From Paragonimus skrjabini miyazakii (lineage: Eukaryota > Platyhelminthes > Trematoda > Plagiorchiida > Troglotrematidae): DNA of 64,000 bases. Below the pieces are notes generated by a model. The model was not told the origin of the DNA. It worked only from the letters and a program-made list of their open reading frames with translations, and did no database searches. Location of the stretch: assembly GCA_014338405.1 (NCBI GenBank), contig JTDE01003242.1:11876-75875 (forward strand). The letters run 5' to 3'. This document shows, one piece after another, positions 1 through 11,456 of this stretch; the first letter of the stretch is position 1; each line of letters opens with the position of its first letter. The position numbers and the translations under genes were made by a program.

Positions 1-718
1 AAGTAGTTCGAGTGTGTTTCGAGTACCGCGTCTCAATATAGAAAGAAGCGTTGCGATGCATGGAAACCTTCCTGTGTACCTCAGGCGCACACGACTCGAT
101 CACGGCAGTCAGTTACAGGCGGCGCTTCTCTGTTGAAGACTGTGTAGCAAGTTGGAGGCACCACCTGGACTCGGGTTGTGCTGTTGTACGTGCTTGTTTC
201 GTTCTTTTATTTACTCGGAGGTAGTACGCTCGTGAGTGCAATATGGTTAACAGACACTCGAACTAAGAGGGCGTACCACGAGGTTTTTACGAACACATCT
301 CCAAGTTCGAGTCGCATGAAAAAACCTAACAAACGCTGGTTACGAATCGTCACGGTTGTGAACGCTTGCTGTGGAAAAGTATGTTTCAAAACAATGTATA
401 TTTGCGGCAGAATTTGATTTCCACCAAGTAAACGAATCTTATGTACATGAGTGGCTCTGGGCAGGACATGGATTGTCGAGAAACTATCCGCAAACCGACT
501 GAAAGCTTGCACAAAAGCCGTGAGCGTCACGATCGAAAAAAGGGGAACGAACCTTTTTATCTGAGCTTATCAGAAAGCTATTTTTCTGATTCGCGGTTGT
601 GTTGGCCATCGAGTTAAGGTAAACAAGATCGTACTTTAACAAGTTTTGTGTATTACCGGCTGGACCCAATCAGACGATATGGACAGCAAGGCCAGGTCGG
701 TCAGCTTTTGTTTATCAG
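1..718. other. No recognised feature
   Basis: Several short overlapping frames are open on both strands, but none has a recognisable domain, a plausible start context or convincing splice sites. It is probably intergenic or upstream intron sequence of the TMX3-like gene. Confidence 0.4.
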
Positions 719-830
719 GTGTCTCCATCTGAAGCGGAGATGGTCATGAAACTTGACACGTTGAAATGTAACAAAGTTCCAGGCCCAGTACTTTCCTCTT
801 TCCATTTTTCGAAAATGGTGGTGTTGGGTT
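719..830 (+). pseudogene. Possible LINE reverse transcriptase N-terminal fragment
   Basis: The frame reads VSPSEAEMVMKLDTLK followed by CNKVPGPVLSSFHF. This resembles the start of non-LTR reverse transcriptase domains, where a V/LSPxEV segment precedes an L..LK.NKAPGPD motif. The aspartate of PGPD is replaced by valine and the similarity fades after about 35 residues, so this is at most a decayed fragment. The clade cannot be told. Confidence 0.3.
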
Positions 831-1830
831 TATACTGGTATGGCGAAAAGGATTTCAGTAAAACAAGATCCTTGTGTAATTTGCAGTTCCTCGCGCTGTT
901 CGTGCGTTCGCATTCATTAACTCAGATTCCAGTCCACCACGCACCTGATTTTCATGTAAACATCGTCTGCGCTTCTGCCTGGTTCTTTTTGTTTGGCCAA
1001 CGTTATCTGTCTTGGAGTTTCGCGTTTTATTTCTCGCCCTTTGCCTGATTTCGTTCATTGATGACTCACTCGATCCCCAGTGCTGTCCGTAATCCACCCG
1101 CAATAGGCCTTGGTCATGTCTCATCGTCGCGTTGAATTAGTCCAGTGAGTATTAGAATACTCGTGCCTGGAATTTGGCCACCGGTCACACTAGAACTAGT
1201 CAAACTCTTTCATGCGGTTTTGAAAACAGAAGAGATGCCTCGTGATCGATGTTTATCACAAGCAGTTTCTATGTTTCTTAAGTGTTAAGTCCGTGATTAC
1301 CACAGGGACATCAATCTGGTCCCTATCGTTTCCAGGTTACCCAATAACTTTACATTGTGTCGGCTTATTGAACCTAGAGTAAGCCAGACACGTAAAAAAC
1401 GAACAGGACTCCGGTCCGGTCGTTATTTAACTCACCACGCTTTTACCCGATGACGGGATTCTTAGAGACAACTGACTATTCTAGTCGTTTTTAGTCTAAA
1501 GGCTACCTTCGATTTCGTTGCTCGTAACATTCTCGCGAACTATGTTAAAGGGGTCCTGAGGCAGTTCGTGAATCTGTTGATGTCACTGTGTGCACAATCT
1601 GTGATGTAACGCGCCTTTAGTCTGCCATACGTTTTATTACGACTTGACTGCTATACCTGGACCCCTGCTATGCGGCTTCACCCAGTCTACTTGCACGGAG
1701 TCAGGAAGAACACGACTGCGGGAGAACACGCTGTATTGCCTACTTCAAGTTCGATAAATAAATAAACTGTCTGTAAATATATACCATGAAATAGTTGCCA
1801 AATAGGGCCACTTACGCGTTGTCTGCTTGT
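831..1830. other. No recognised feature
   Basis: No gene, RNA or repeat unit was recognised. The short reading frames lack domain signatures. Confidence 0.4.
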
Positions 1831-2361
1831 TTAGGCCACTTCGCGATTAAGTGGCCAAGTAGGGCCAACTCCATAACCGTTGCGTTCTGATTGGTTCATC
1901 GGGCTAGTGCGAGACCTACGCTCACTTTCACGCCTCCTCCTGGTTGGTTCGACTTGCACACCAGTGTTTTGTTGATGACTGATTTCGTCAGCTGCCACCA
2001 ATGGCCTGATTGATTTGCCATGATGAATGATTTCGTCAACCGTCACCGATGAATTGATTAGATTGTTTTGAGGAATTCGTCTCCTAACACCTCCCCTCTT
2101 TCGGCATGTGTCATACGACTGACATCTTGAAGTCACTTGTAGGGGGTTCACGGGTTTCCTTGTTCGTTTGGACCGTCTAAGAGGAGAAGAAACTGGTGTT
2201 GTCTCGCCGATGTTTGACAACTGCACGTCAACCTTTTTCTCCAATTCGAAGGTGTCTAATAGAATACCCCCAATGTAATAAAGTTGAGTCTGGTTTGGTC
2301 GGAAGTAAACCAGGGTTCCGCCGTGACTAGTTGATATGTCTTCTCCAGGAGTCTTCCTCAA
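1831..2361 (-). pseudogene. C-terminal tail of Ty3/gypsy polyprotein, detached
   Basis: A minus-strand open frame of about 176 residues. It carries a GGTLVYFRPNQ stretch, then a basic RRSKRTRKPVNPL motif followed by an arginine-rich end. Serine/arginine tails with an RRSxRxRKPP-like motif are common after the integrase in flatworm LTR-retrotransposon polyproteins. In minus-strand order it lies downstream of the integrase relic at 3.9-4.5 kb, with a plus-strand RTE fragment (2440-3215) between them. I infer that it belongs to the same element, split by the RTE insertion. The basic tail motif is not diagnostic alone. Confidence 0.4.
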
Positions 2362-2439
2362 CCCTGATTCCGTAGATCAGCCTACAAGCAAATTGAGAGT
2401 TCATAGACGGCTATCTTGGGTGTTTGCAACATAATTGTT

Positions 2440-3215
2440 CACACAGGATGTTTGATCTTATTCTTTCTGTTCACCTTCGGCGTGGATAATATTCGGAAAA
2501 AGACGCTTGGAGAGTTCAATGGGATTAGTGTTGAAATTCTTCCCGGTATAGAGTAAACGACTGACACTGTCCTGCTTAGTCCTCTCTGTCAAAGGCATGC
2601 AGGTCATGCTGAACAGAACAAATGCCCGGGCCGGCCTGTATGAAACGTGACTCGCACTTTTAAAGTGCAAATTGAGAACCGGGGTATTCTCACTCCCATG
2701 TCCTCTGTTTCAAACAGTTCTCCTGGATCCTTGAACCGCTTCACATATTCAGGTACTACTATCGCGTCAGCTTGTAACGCTTCTATTGAGATATCAGCGA
2801 GAATAGGACATGCGCGTGTCGCATTTACCAACCCGCGCCATCCTGCAGTATCGGGAAGCCGTCCACTTATAGTCGAAAGGTTTGTAATGCCTATGTGATC
2901 TGTTTTGTTCTGCGGTTCCAAAACCTGGCCGGTTCGTGACGAAGGTAGCAACGAGCCTATTGTGAATAATGACCATCGTTGTACTCATCAGTTGGCCCAC
3001 CTTAAGTGAGGTGATCCCGTGAGCATCGCGACCGTTCGCCAGCTCCCAGTTCAGAGAGTATCAGATACTTGATCAGTTGGTCAACTAACCAAGTTGCACC
3101 GTCTAATTTGATTGCACTACTTTTCCTGTAGGTTTTGACCACAGAAGACGCTTTGCCTGGGAGGTTGTTTATTACGCGAAATCCATCACAAGGTTTGTGA
3201 AAGCACAGCAACGAA
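2440..3215 (+). mobile_element. RTE-type LINE fragment, reverse transcriptase C-terminal part
   Basis: Pieces of a non-LTR reverse transcriptase appear in shifting plus-strand frames. KRRLESSMGL is followed by LSVKGMQVMLNRTNARAGLYE, then by FTYSGTTIASACNASIEISA, equivalent to the FxYLGSxIS...DEISARI block of RTE elements, then VSIATVRQLP. The order matches the better preserved copy at 32.2-33.4 kb. Several stops and frameshifts make it non-coding. The stretch 2455-3036 is repeated in reverse at 6971-7555 with only scattered differences. Confidence 0.7.
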
Positions 3216-3908
3216 CGCGAACACTATTTTCCCTGGCTGGCGTGTATCCACACCCGTTGGATGACAGTACATCGTCATTCGTCTTAGCGACACATCCCAC
3301 ATAGTGTATACACACGGTTCCAAAAGGTTGCTTCTGTTTCTTCGTCTTCGTGGTGTTGAGACTTGCTATTTAGTTCCGAGCATACATGTACAGTTCTACT
3401 CATTGATGAAGGTGTACGCTATACAATACTTCTCCTTCTGAGGTCCCTTGACTCCTCCGAATCTGCTGACGCATTTCTCTCCGATCGACGCAGTTTCGTT
3501 TCATGGCTCATTGATCTCCTGGTTCACAGCGCCGACTTATCGTGCCGCTGTACTAACTCACTGCCATCCACTCGTTTCTTCTCACCTTTTCTTTCGATCT
3601 TATATACCGTGCTCCGTCCGGAAATTACCAAATACAGATCTTTCCATTTAGGTAGGAGTTCTTCCTGAGTCCGAGCCGCTGACGGCTGTGTTCTGATAAT
3701 CTAGACATTTCACTCTTTTTTCTGGATTGAACATTCTAGCTTTGCTGAGTCGTTGAGCTGCTGATTGCTCTTTTATGTGTGGCTGCGACACTTCCAGATT
3801 TCGTCTGGCTCCTTTTTCTTTCGGTGACCAACTATCTGGTGGAATAACTGTATCGTGGCCATGTTTTCATATCTTGATTCACTGGAAGTTGAGAGGTTCT
3901 ACTGTCCA

Positions 3909-4540
3909 TCAACCGAAATGAAGATTTCTTTGTGCTCGCCTGAACAGACGCACGATGGGCCAATCACACAAGTGGTAATGACGACTTCCAACCGCCTCTT
4001 TCGGCCGATAACCATTCCTTGATCGTCCGATTGTTACACTCAGTGAGCCCATTCGTCTGCGGGTGATATGGTGTTGTTCGGGTGCGCTTGATTCCCAGTT
4101 GTATGCGTGTTCGAACCTCCCCACTTATAAAACATAGTTCCTGATCCGTCACGATCGTCTTTGGCACGTCGTGGTTCGTCACGATGTGCCTCATCCCCAT
4201 GTCTCCCATCGTAGACGTCTTCTGGTCCGGAACACCGGTCGCTCTGACCCAGTAGGTAAAATTTTCTGTAATGAACAGAACGTACGGATTACCGCGAACG
4301 CTCAACGGAAATGAACCCGTAAGATCCACCGACCAGAGTTCACCGATTTCGGAGACTGGTGTTGGCTGTGAAGGCTGCTGGGCTCCCCTTTGTCACCTTT
4401 CGGTAACTGACACTATTAGCAAGCAAATACGTAAGCCGTCACACTGTCTTTCATCTTCTACCAATGTACTCTGTTGCAACAGATCATACGTTCTGGTACA
4501 TCCGGCGTGTGCCATTCCGTGGTAGTTTGTTACTAGTTTC
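3909..4540 (-). pseudogene. Gypsy integrase (zinc-binding end, DDE core), broken
   Basis: In minus-strand order there is HAGCTRTYDLLQQST, the remains of an HHCC zinc-binding module, then GELWSVDLTGSFPLSVRGN, which holds the first acidic residue of the DDE core. VTDQELCFISG supplies the second, and YHPQTNGLTECNNRTIKEWL the glutamate block (TE-N-N-RT). These are the hallmarks of a retroviral-type integrase of the Ty3/gypsy class, which inserts the cDNA into host DNA. The frame is interrupted, so no functional enzyme is expected. A frame change near 3964 leaves the last part of the core in another frame. Confidence 0.75.
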
Positions 4541-4542
4541 CT

Positions 4543-5452
4543 CTACACTTGTCTCGGGATGACCACCACATTAGGGATGGCAACACTACGCTGCCACATC
4601 AATTCCCCTGCACTGTTCAAGTCAACTCTTCCCCATTGGGAAGCAATTATTTCTTGCTTTTCACTATTGGTACTTGTTGGGATCCTCATGCCTCTTGCCA
4701 AAGTGTCAATCACCTTCTGTAGAACCTTGTTTCGACGCTGTAGACGCATTAGCGTTTGTGGGTCTAGCTCCATTACTAAGCCGTTGACCCCTAAATTCAC
4801 TTTGGGAAGTTAGTGGTCTACCTGCGGTCGGGAAGGAAAATTGGTAACGCAGCTATTATAACCACGTATATGATTGATCTTACAATAATATTCCTGTAAA
4901 CACAACGCCACCCGGCTAATTTACCTCCCGGGTCCCTCGCAGTCCTGATCCACCCTATCGGTTTGTAGTCCGTCTTCACTTGAAACCGTTGGACCAACAC
5001 GTACGGCCTCTAATTGTCAAACGATTGTCAAACATCGCTTCTCAATGTTTGACTACTTTTGCTCTGTTAGAGTCAGGACTTTCGATTACTCATTCCTCTT
5101 GCCTGGGTATTACCCTAATGCCACGGTCACTGGCATCTGCTGCTACGATTAAAGTTCCTTCTGTATTCGGAAGTTACAGCGTCAGTTGTTGCTGGTTCAT
5201 TTCTTGTTGCATCCGCGTGAACGCTCTCTGGACATCTTCGGTCCTTTCAGATTGCTTGTCTGTTCGAAGGAGTTCGTACAATGGTGACGTGATGCAATGA
5301 AATTTTTTCACGAACCGGCTGTAATACCCTACCTGACCCAGAAACTGTCCCAGCGTGTGTTTAGTATTCAGAGCCAAGGTTTCTCTAATTGTCACTATTT
5401 TCTCTGACAGGATCTTGATTTTACTTTGACCAACCTTGTGTTCTAGTACCAC
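4543..5452 (-). pseudogene. Gypsy pol tether and RNase H region, broken
   Basis: The minus-strand frame at 5452-5174 reads ...KHTLGQFLGQVGYYSRFVKKF, the typical stretch after the reverse transcriptase palm (FLGxxxYYRRFI). The frame at 5000-4818 has VQRFQVKTDYKPIGWI and GGKLAGW, like the end of a gypsy RNase H domain (FxVxTDHxxL...RxxRW). The frame at 4800-4543 (MRLQRRNKVLQKVIDTLARG) is probably the linker toward the integrase. Frames change between the pieces. Confidence 0.65.
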
Positions 5453-5455
5453 AAA

Positions 5456-6141
5456 CTATGATCGTCCGAGTGTTGTCTTATCAATATTGGTCCGGTGTCC
5501 CGAGTTCTTAATTCGATGTAAGACAGCATCTAGGTGGGCAGCTTGTTCCGATTCTGTGTTACTGTATACCACAATGTTGTCTCCATATACTGCCACATTA
5601 TGCAGTCGTTTTACCAACTGAACCATCAGACATCGAAACGTGAACGGTGCCCTGGGTAAGCCAAACGGAATGCGCTTGAATTGGTACTGTTTTTCGTCCA
5701 CTGTGAATGCGGTTTTCTCAGGATCCGCGGGTTTAATTGCCACCTGCCAGCATCCAGAGCGTAAGTCCAACACCGTGAACAACTTATCAAAAATATATGC
5801 GACGGACGGTATTGGCACAACGTTGTCTCATTTAACCGTCTAAAATCCACACAAAAGCGCTATTTCTCGTTAGACTTTTTCACCAGGAGAGCAGGCAACT
5901 TATATGGACTGTTGGCACGAGGTATAAACAGAAACATCTCTCGCTTTGCGCATAGAAAATCACGGTAGATGTCTGCAACGGAAATAAATGTCTTCGAATG
6001 GTAATCAGTTGAATAAGCACCAAGACAACCACTTTGTGCAATTGAGTGCTTTACTTTATTGTGATGAGTTTGTGTACGTTCTTTCGGTTTCCGTAGTAAC
6101 GTAATCCTTGGTGTCGACAACCCCTTGGACATAACACACAA
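5456..6141 (-). pseudogene. Gypsy reverse transcriptase, broken, altered active site
   Basis: Motifs in minus-strand order are RANSPYKLPALLVKKSNEK, FRRLNETT (usual FRxLNxxT), VLDLRSGCWQVAI (LDLxSGxxQ), KRIPFGLPRAPFTF (FGLxNAPxTF) and VAVYGDNIVVYS. The last replaces the canonical YLDDIIVFS, so the second catalytic aspartate is asparagine. A frameshift lies between the FRRLN block and the LDLRSG block. These motifs place it in the Ty3/gypsy reverse transcriptase family. The altered YxDD motif and the frameshift make it inactive. Confidence 0.8.
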
Positions 6142-6964
6142 AATAAGTACTTATTTAACAGCCGGTGGATCAATAATCAATCCGTAAACATTCCTATTTC
6201 TTTTGTTTTCTGTACAATATGGTTAACTTGTGCTATGTTGTTGTTGAATACTTCGCATAATCGCTATGTTCACTGAGTGAGTATCCCCTTATTTAGAGCG
6301 AATAACGTCACGGATATGGTTTTTTGACCTTCGAATTAAGTTCATCGGTCCTGACGATTAAGTCTAGTTTTCAGCATTTACGTCACTAGGTGTTCATTGT
6401 TATGTAACATACAAAGTTACTTCTAACCTGGCTACTGCCTAGTTGCCCAGACTTTACCGGAAGCAGTCGCGACAATCGAGCTCGAATCTGACCTCGTTGG
6501 TTTGGCAGCCAGGCCTAATTGCCACTGGGCTGTTGAGGTCTCATCACTTCTAGTTTGAATCTTCGCTCACGCATACTCATCCGTCAGTCTAATGAAGACT
6601 GAAGCTGCCTTCCGCTGCAACAGTGCCGAAAGATATTGTAGAAAAAACGTTCTTATGAAAAAACAAACTAAATTTATTAAGACTAAATTAAACGACTACC
6701 AGTGGTAAACGTAAACACGCTGCCTTGCTGGATAGCACTTTTAACCAGTGATTTGTGCAATCACGACTTTCGCAACCTAGATGCCTATACTAACCTTCTT
6801 CCTCACTTATGAGAATAATCATGATCTTCAGAGTTTCGGACCACCTTGTGGTTTTATTCAATTGTTTGGGATCTCGGTGAGCAACCTCCAAAACGGTAAG
6901 CGCCCTGTTATTCCAACCGTCATAGTCCGTACGTTCCCACTATCATTTTCCTCGAATTAAGTGT
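6142..6964. other. No recognised feature
   Basis: This lies upstream of the gypsy pol relic in its own orientation, where gag and the 5' LTR would be expected. No gag zinc knuckle, primer-binding site or terminal repeat was recognised. Confidence 0.35.
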
Positions 6965-7560
6965 TAACGAACGGTCGCGATGCTCACGGGATCATCTCAC
7001 TTAAGGTGGGCCAACTGATGAGTACAACGATGGTCATTATTCACAATAGGCTCGTTGCTACCTTCGTCACGAACCAGCCAGGTTTTGGAACTGCAGAACA
7101 AAACAGATCACATAGGCATTACAAACCTTTCGACTATAACTGGACGGCTTCCTGATACTGCAGGATGACACGGGTTGGTAAATGCGATCGCGCATGTCCT
7201 ATTCTCGCTGATATCTCATTAGAAGCGTTACAAGCTGACGCGATAGTAGTACCTGAATATGTGAAGCGGTTCAAGGATCCAGGGGAGCTGTTTGAAACAG
7301 AGGACATGGGAGTGAGAATACCCCGGTTCCCAATTTGCACTTTAAAAGTGCGAGTCACGTTTCATACAGGCCGGCCAGGGCATTTGTTCTGTTCAGCATG
7401 ACCTGCATGCCTTTGACAGAGAGGACTAAGCAGGACAGTGTCAGTCGTTTACTCTATACCGGGAAGAACTTCAACACTAACCTCATTGGACTCTTCAAGC
7501 GTCTTTTTCCGAATATTGTCCACGCCGAGGTTAAAGGGAAAGGAAGAGGTCGAGCACATT
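6965..7560 (-). mobile_element. RTE-type LINE fragment, inverted copy of 2455-3036
   Basis: The minus strand carries FKVQIGNRGILTPMSSV and FTYSGTTIASACNASNEISA, the same decayed reverse transcriptase block as at 2440-3215 but in opposite orientation. Similarity starts near 6971, extends to about 7555, and stops abruptly at the inner end, while the left copy continues into further RTE sequence. The pair therefore brackets the gypsy relic as inverted repeats about 0.58 kb long with a 3.9-kb spacer. There is no coding capacity. Confidence 0.7.
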
Positions 7561-9147
7561 TAGTTTTCATCTGTAACTGTTGCTCATCTTACCTTCTTGC
7601 CTGCAAAATGAGCATATAGTGAGCGTGTCATCTTATCACAGTCTACATACAGCACAGTACAGCATGGATTGCAACATCAATTCTCACTTTGTCACGTTCT
7701 CATGTTAATGTTTCTGGTTCACTTCTGCTAGTGTTACACCAAATTCTGACGATGGTTTAGGTTTTGACTTCTGCTCAGTTGGTGATTTTTTGTGTTCTTC
7801 TGACATGTTTGCAGCGCCTTTCGCGCAGAGCATCGTTCTGTTTGAGTTGTGGGTCAACTCCATCGTCGTATTGTCCATCATTTCTTGGAGAACGTCGTAA
7901 AGGCTTACAGCTACTCCAGTGATGAACTTGCTCACGGGTAACCCTGTTCCCGCCGAAGTCTCATTGCACGCTAGTGATTAATCTTTCACGCACTGTAAAT
8001 GTTTTTCTTGTAGCAATGTTGGTTTCTCCGGATCCTTAATCGACCACTTGTATACGCACAACAATACAGTGGAACGAAACAGTGGCGCAGTCATGGTACT
8101 TTCGAACATAGTTTTAAAAGAGTTGCTATATACAAGTAGGAAGAGAGTACGTTCATTTTTAACATTCAATATTGTATGGGTCCAAGCGTGCCGGTAACTG
8201 CAGCATACCATCCTGTGACACGACATTGCCAACCAGCAGTGTGGGTAATCGCAGAGTCCTCGGCCTGTTTTACAACATTATTAGTTGCTTTTTAGTGGGG
8301 TTTTCTTACAACAGTGGTTACGCTAGCGCTGGCGACGTCACCACATAGTATCCGGCATAAAACCTTTTTCATTATACGAATAATGGGTAATGTATTTTTT
8401 ATTCGCATCATTTCTGTTACCTCCGGGTTGCTACTTGCTGTGTATGCATGTGTCACCCAGTCCGTCGTTTTTCTCGTCGCATTCGGGCATTCATAGTATG
8501 CCTCTTTTTACGTCCACTGGACTGACCGTACGTCTGCATTCGCATGCCTGTTGTCCTAGTTACGTGTCTAATTTCCCTTTGACGTACAGGTTGACGATTT
8601 ACTTGGAGTTTTCCTAAACGCATTCTGATGAACTAATATACTACTAACGCGATCAGTCTTGGGTTCTGAGGCTTATTGATTAGAGTTCGCATTCTAAATA
8701 CTGGGTCCAGTCTCGCGACGATCCCGATGCTATGCCCAAACTGTTATTATCACTAGGATGTAGGTTATTGTAGGTGAAGTTTCCTACTCTGCACATACAC
8801 TGCTAACGACATTTGTTTCGGATTGACCTATCACAGTGACCGAAATTATAGGATGCCTGCGCATAATCTTGACCACTTGTGGTTTCACTCGCAACTCACG
8901 TGTCCAGTGTAAACCTGAGGGAATAAGACCAAGAGATGTTTGATTGAGAGGCCTTTGTGATTCAGCTGGTCAATGCTGGTTAACCAGATGATTGGTTAGT
9001 ATGACAGTGAAAACTTTATCCCTCGGAAAACAAAATAGAGAGACTCCAATGGTAAGATCCAAGGTAAGAAGAAAATTTTTTAAAAGAAAGTACAAGAAGT
9101 AATTCAATATAGGAATACACCTATTGAGAATAAAACATGCGTTTTAT
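7561..9147. other. No recognised feature
   Basis: Open frames such as 7935-7705 and 8232-7978 on the minus strand have no recognisable domain. The plus-strand stretch near 8455-8496 (SVVFLVAFGHS) loosely resembles a TMX3 beta strand but does not splice in phase to the next exon. Confidence 0.35.
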
Positions 9148-9625
9148 TCATCATCATCATCATCATCATCATAGACAGCAATACATCAGTGGTTCACACT
9201 GATGCTTAACTGCCACACAGCCACGAAGAAGAAAAAGCAAACCCTGTATAGGATGAGAGAAAGGGAAGGAGAGGGGACCTGACCACTAAAAAATAGCCAC
9301 GTCTACATTCAAACATACAACAGTAAGGCGCCTACACCTTGCAAACAAAAAACCGAGCGGTAAGTGAAAGTAAGGCGTCATCGGCAAGACAGCTTCCTTG
9401 CGGCTTTCACTGTCCCGCGTCATTAAGTGCACTCACTTCACAGACAACTCGGCCAAACAACGACAACATTCACGCCACTGAGCTCGGTTAGCCGCCATCT
9501 CACCTAAAGTTTCAAGCCATCGACTCTGTGAGTCGCCAGGGCTCCAGCCCGGAAGACGAACCCGATCTACAGTAGCTAACCCCTTCGTGAACGATTTCAT
9601 TTGACCTGACAACACTCAAAACCTT
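9148..9625 (-). mobile_element. RTE LINE 3' end with (CAT)n tail
   Basis: A (TCA)n run at 9148-9172 is the microsatellite tail. It is followed by the family 3' UTR signature (AGACAGCAATACATCAGTGG...). The minus frame at 9615-9433 (KSFTKGLATVDRVRLPGW...SRWLETLGEMAANRA) is the C-terminal end of the RTE ORF. RTE elements typically end in such short tandem repeats. The copy is strongly 5' truncated. Confidence 0.8.
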
Positions 9626-10167
9626 TGTCGTACAATGCACCAACAAGGTTGAAGCAAAGGAAAAGTAGGAGGCCACCATGGTTCAGGTTTGGCAACCATA
9701 AAATGAGTGATTCAACAAACGCTAACGGTCATTGTTTGACAGGAACAGAAAAATAGACAAATGACGTATCTTAGTTGCGCCTAACTTACTTGTCGTCTCT
9801 GTTAACGATTTACGGAGTACGTTGTTGATCTACTAATCCAAGACGGCTAGCGCATTCGTCACAACACCATATAGTCACATCACCACGGCCTATGACATCC
9901 ATAGTTTTATTACATACTGTGTGCTGTACTTCATGCTCACACAACTCTCGCTCATTGAACCTCCGAAAATCCATCTCGATCGTATTCCTCAGGATCGTCC
10001 GGTTCAAAGCTGAGTTCTCACAAATCAACATTACAACATAAACGAATTACTTAGATAACATCCTGATATATCAGCTTATGACCACCAGGATTTCGCTTAC
10101 CATTCATCGGTCATCCTACGAGTTTGTCAAACCCAGTGAATTTGTTTAAACAGCAGCATGGCTTCAG

Positions 10168-10221
<54 letters not shown>

Positions 10222-11378
10222 TAAAACAAGTGGCTATTTTGTCTCTATCTCATGTTAAGTAGTATTCCTCATTCTCCACAACGTAACGATTTCACTCGTC
10301 GTCGTTACACTATTACACCATTCCTCCCTTAATGCAGCCACTTTTGTAGGAAATATGCACATTGTTGTGTTGGTGGCCACCAACGTTTCGGATACATACC
10401 TTAACTAAATATTCTAAACCGCAGCCGATTGTACACAACAGTAGAGATGCTACAGACGGCAGTCTACCGATAACTCCTGTATTCTCCCCAACCTTTGACT
10501 TGACGTGACCCACGAGTGTTACCCTGTTTATATCAATCTGTGACCCTGTATGTCACGTGAAGGTGAAAGAATTTATTCATACAAACATGAAGTCTGTATT
10601 TCACAAGAGTAGCTTAAGGTAATTCGTAGTCGACTTCAAACTCATGTTCTTAGGGTTAAGTTTACCCCATCCATAACAGAGGGCATGCTATTCCTCTCGC
10701 TGATCTGAGTTCAGCTGAGACTTAGATTATTCATAATTGGGTCTCTTCTAATTGTGTAGACCAATTAATTAACTGAATGCATCTTTTTTTGTCATTGATG
10801 ACTACCAATTTCATTCCAATCTATTCCTACTGCCAGTTACATGGTACAGACATTCTTATTATTGTCATATACATTAACTGCCTGGTACACACAATCTGAG
10901 GTTTTTTCATCGCTTACTACACGGAAGGTTTGTTTTCACGTTCCATTTCTATGTATGATACATTTTTTTATGTAAATCCAACGAGCTATTGACACCAGCG
11001 ACCTGGGACAACATGGGTTGTTTGCAGGCTGATCAGGTGAGCTGTCTCGTGTAGATATGACCCCAGATTTCGAGAGCCTGAATCGCAGCTCAGACGCCGT
11101 GGGAGGGAATTTAATCGAATCAAGGTCTCAACGCTATGTTTGCTGGGATCTAGCAGTTTGTCCTTATGAGGCCCTAACTTTTTGACAGGACGAAAATAGT
11201 TTCTGTAGAAGAGTACTCCTTTGAACAGTACTACTGCGTTTGAAAAAGCTGGGAAGTCATCTTCAAACCTTACGTTATATTGTCGCGGTGGTTGACTTGT
11301 TGTCATGCGAATATTTGATATCTACCATCAAAATGTTGCCTATTTAATGGTATTGTTTTACCGACTTACTTTTTGTAG
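9626..11378. other. Intron or upstream sequence of the TMX3-like gene
   Basis: This holds the AT microsatellite at 10171-10218. Minus-strand frames at 10031-9810 (two cysteine pairs) and 11306-10986 (ATG start, 106 residues, no known domain) were not identified. A weak candidate TMX3 exon end lies at about 10517-10562, reading VTLFISICDPVCHVK before GTGAAA. Its phase fits the next exon, but the acceptor is poor. Confidence 0.3.
10171..10218. repeat. (AT)24 microsatellite
   Basis: A perfect dinucleotide run of 48 bases. Confidence 0.95.
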
Positions 11379-11456
11379 ACTACGTTTTACGATGCCGCCG
11401 AACGATTTCGCCTACTCGCTTGGTTCTTGTCTATCCCGAAGAACATCCTGCCCACG
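11379..11456 (+). CDS. TMX3: TMX3-like exon a (thioredoxin-like domain)
   Basis: The exon is 78 nt, phase 0 to 0. The acceptor is ACTTTTTGTAG and the donor ACG|GTAATTG. It encodes 26 residues including FYDAAERFRLLAWFLS and aligns with the YIDAASEL...YTYFFS block of TMX3. It is the first exon recognised in the window. Confidence 0.8.

Larger units (their letters stand above)
3560..6141 (-). mobile_element. Ty3/gypsy LTR retrotransposon relic (pol region)
   Basis: Minus-strand pol fragments follow in the Ty3/gypsy order: reverse transcriptase (about 6141-5456), connection and RNase H (5452-4818), integrase zinc-binding and catalytic core (4530-3964), and a GPY/F-like WKDLYLV...VYKIE segment near 3650-3590. 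Frameshifts and stops separate the pieces. No gag, protease or long terminal repeats could be recognised, so this is a truncated, inactive copy. It is flanked on both sides by inverted copies of one RTE fragment. Ty3/gypsy elements normally copy through an RNA intermediate and integrate by a DDE integrase. Confidence 0.75.

Noticed and set aside
178..417. Open frame with a hydrophobic start resembling a signal peptide
   Set aside because: The frame opens with GTG, has no ATG start in context and no recognisable domain. It could not be linked to the TMX3 exons.
8455..8496. SVVFLVAFGHS after a CACCCAG acceptor as an upstream TMX3 exon
   Set aside because: It runs into a stop at once, and the only available donor leaves a phase incompatible with exon a.
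9148..9172. CAT repeats as part of a CRISPR-like or regulatory array
   Set aside because: They are the microsatellite tails of RTE copies, always next to the same 3' UTR.
10517..10562. VTLFISICDPVCHVK as the TMX3 exon before 11379
   Set aside because: Phase and hydrophobic pattern fit, but the acceptor (CACGAG without a pyrimidine tract) is poor and there is an in-frame TGA at 10506. Kept only as a remark.
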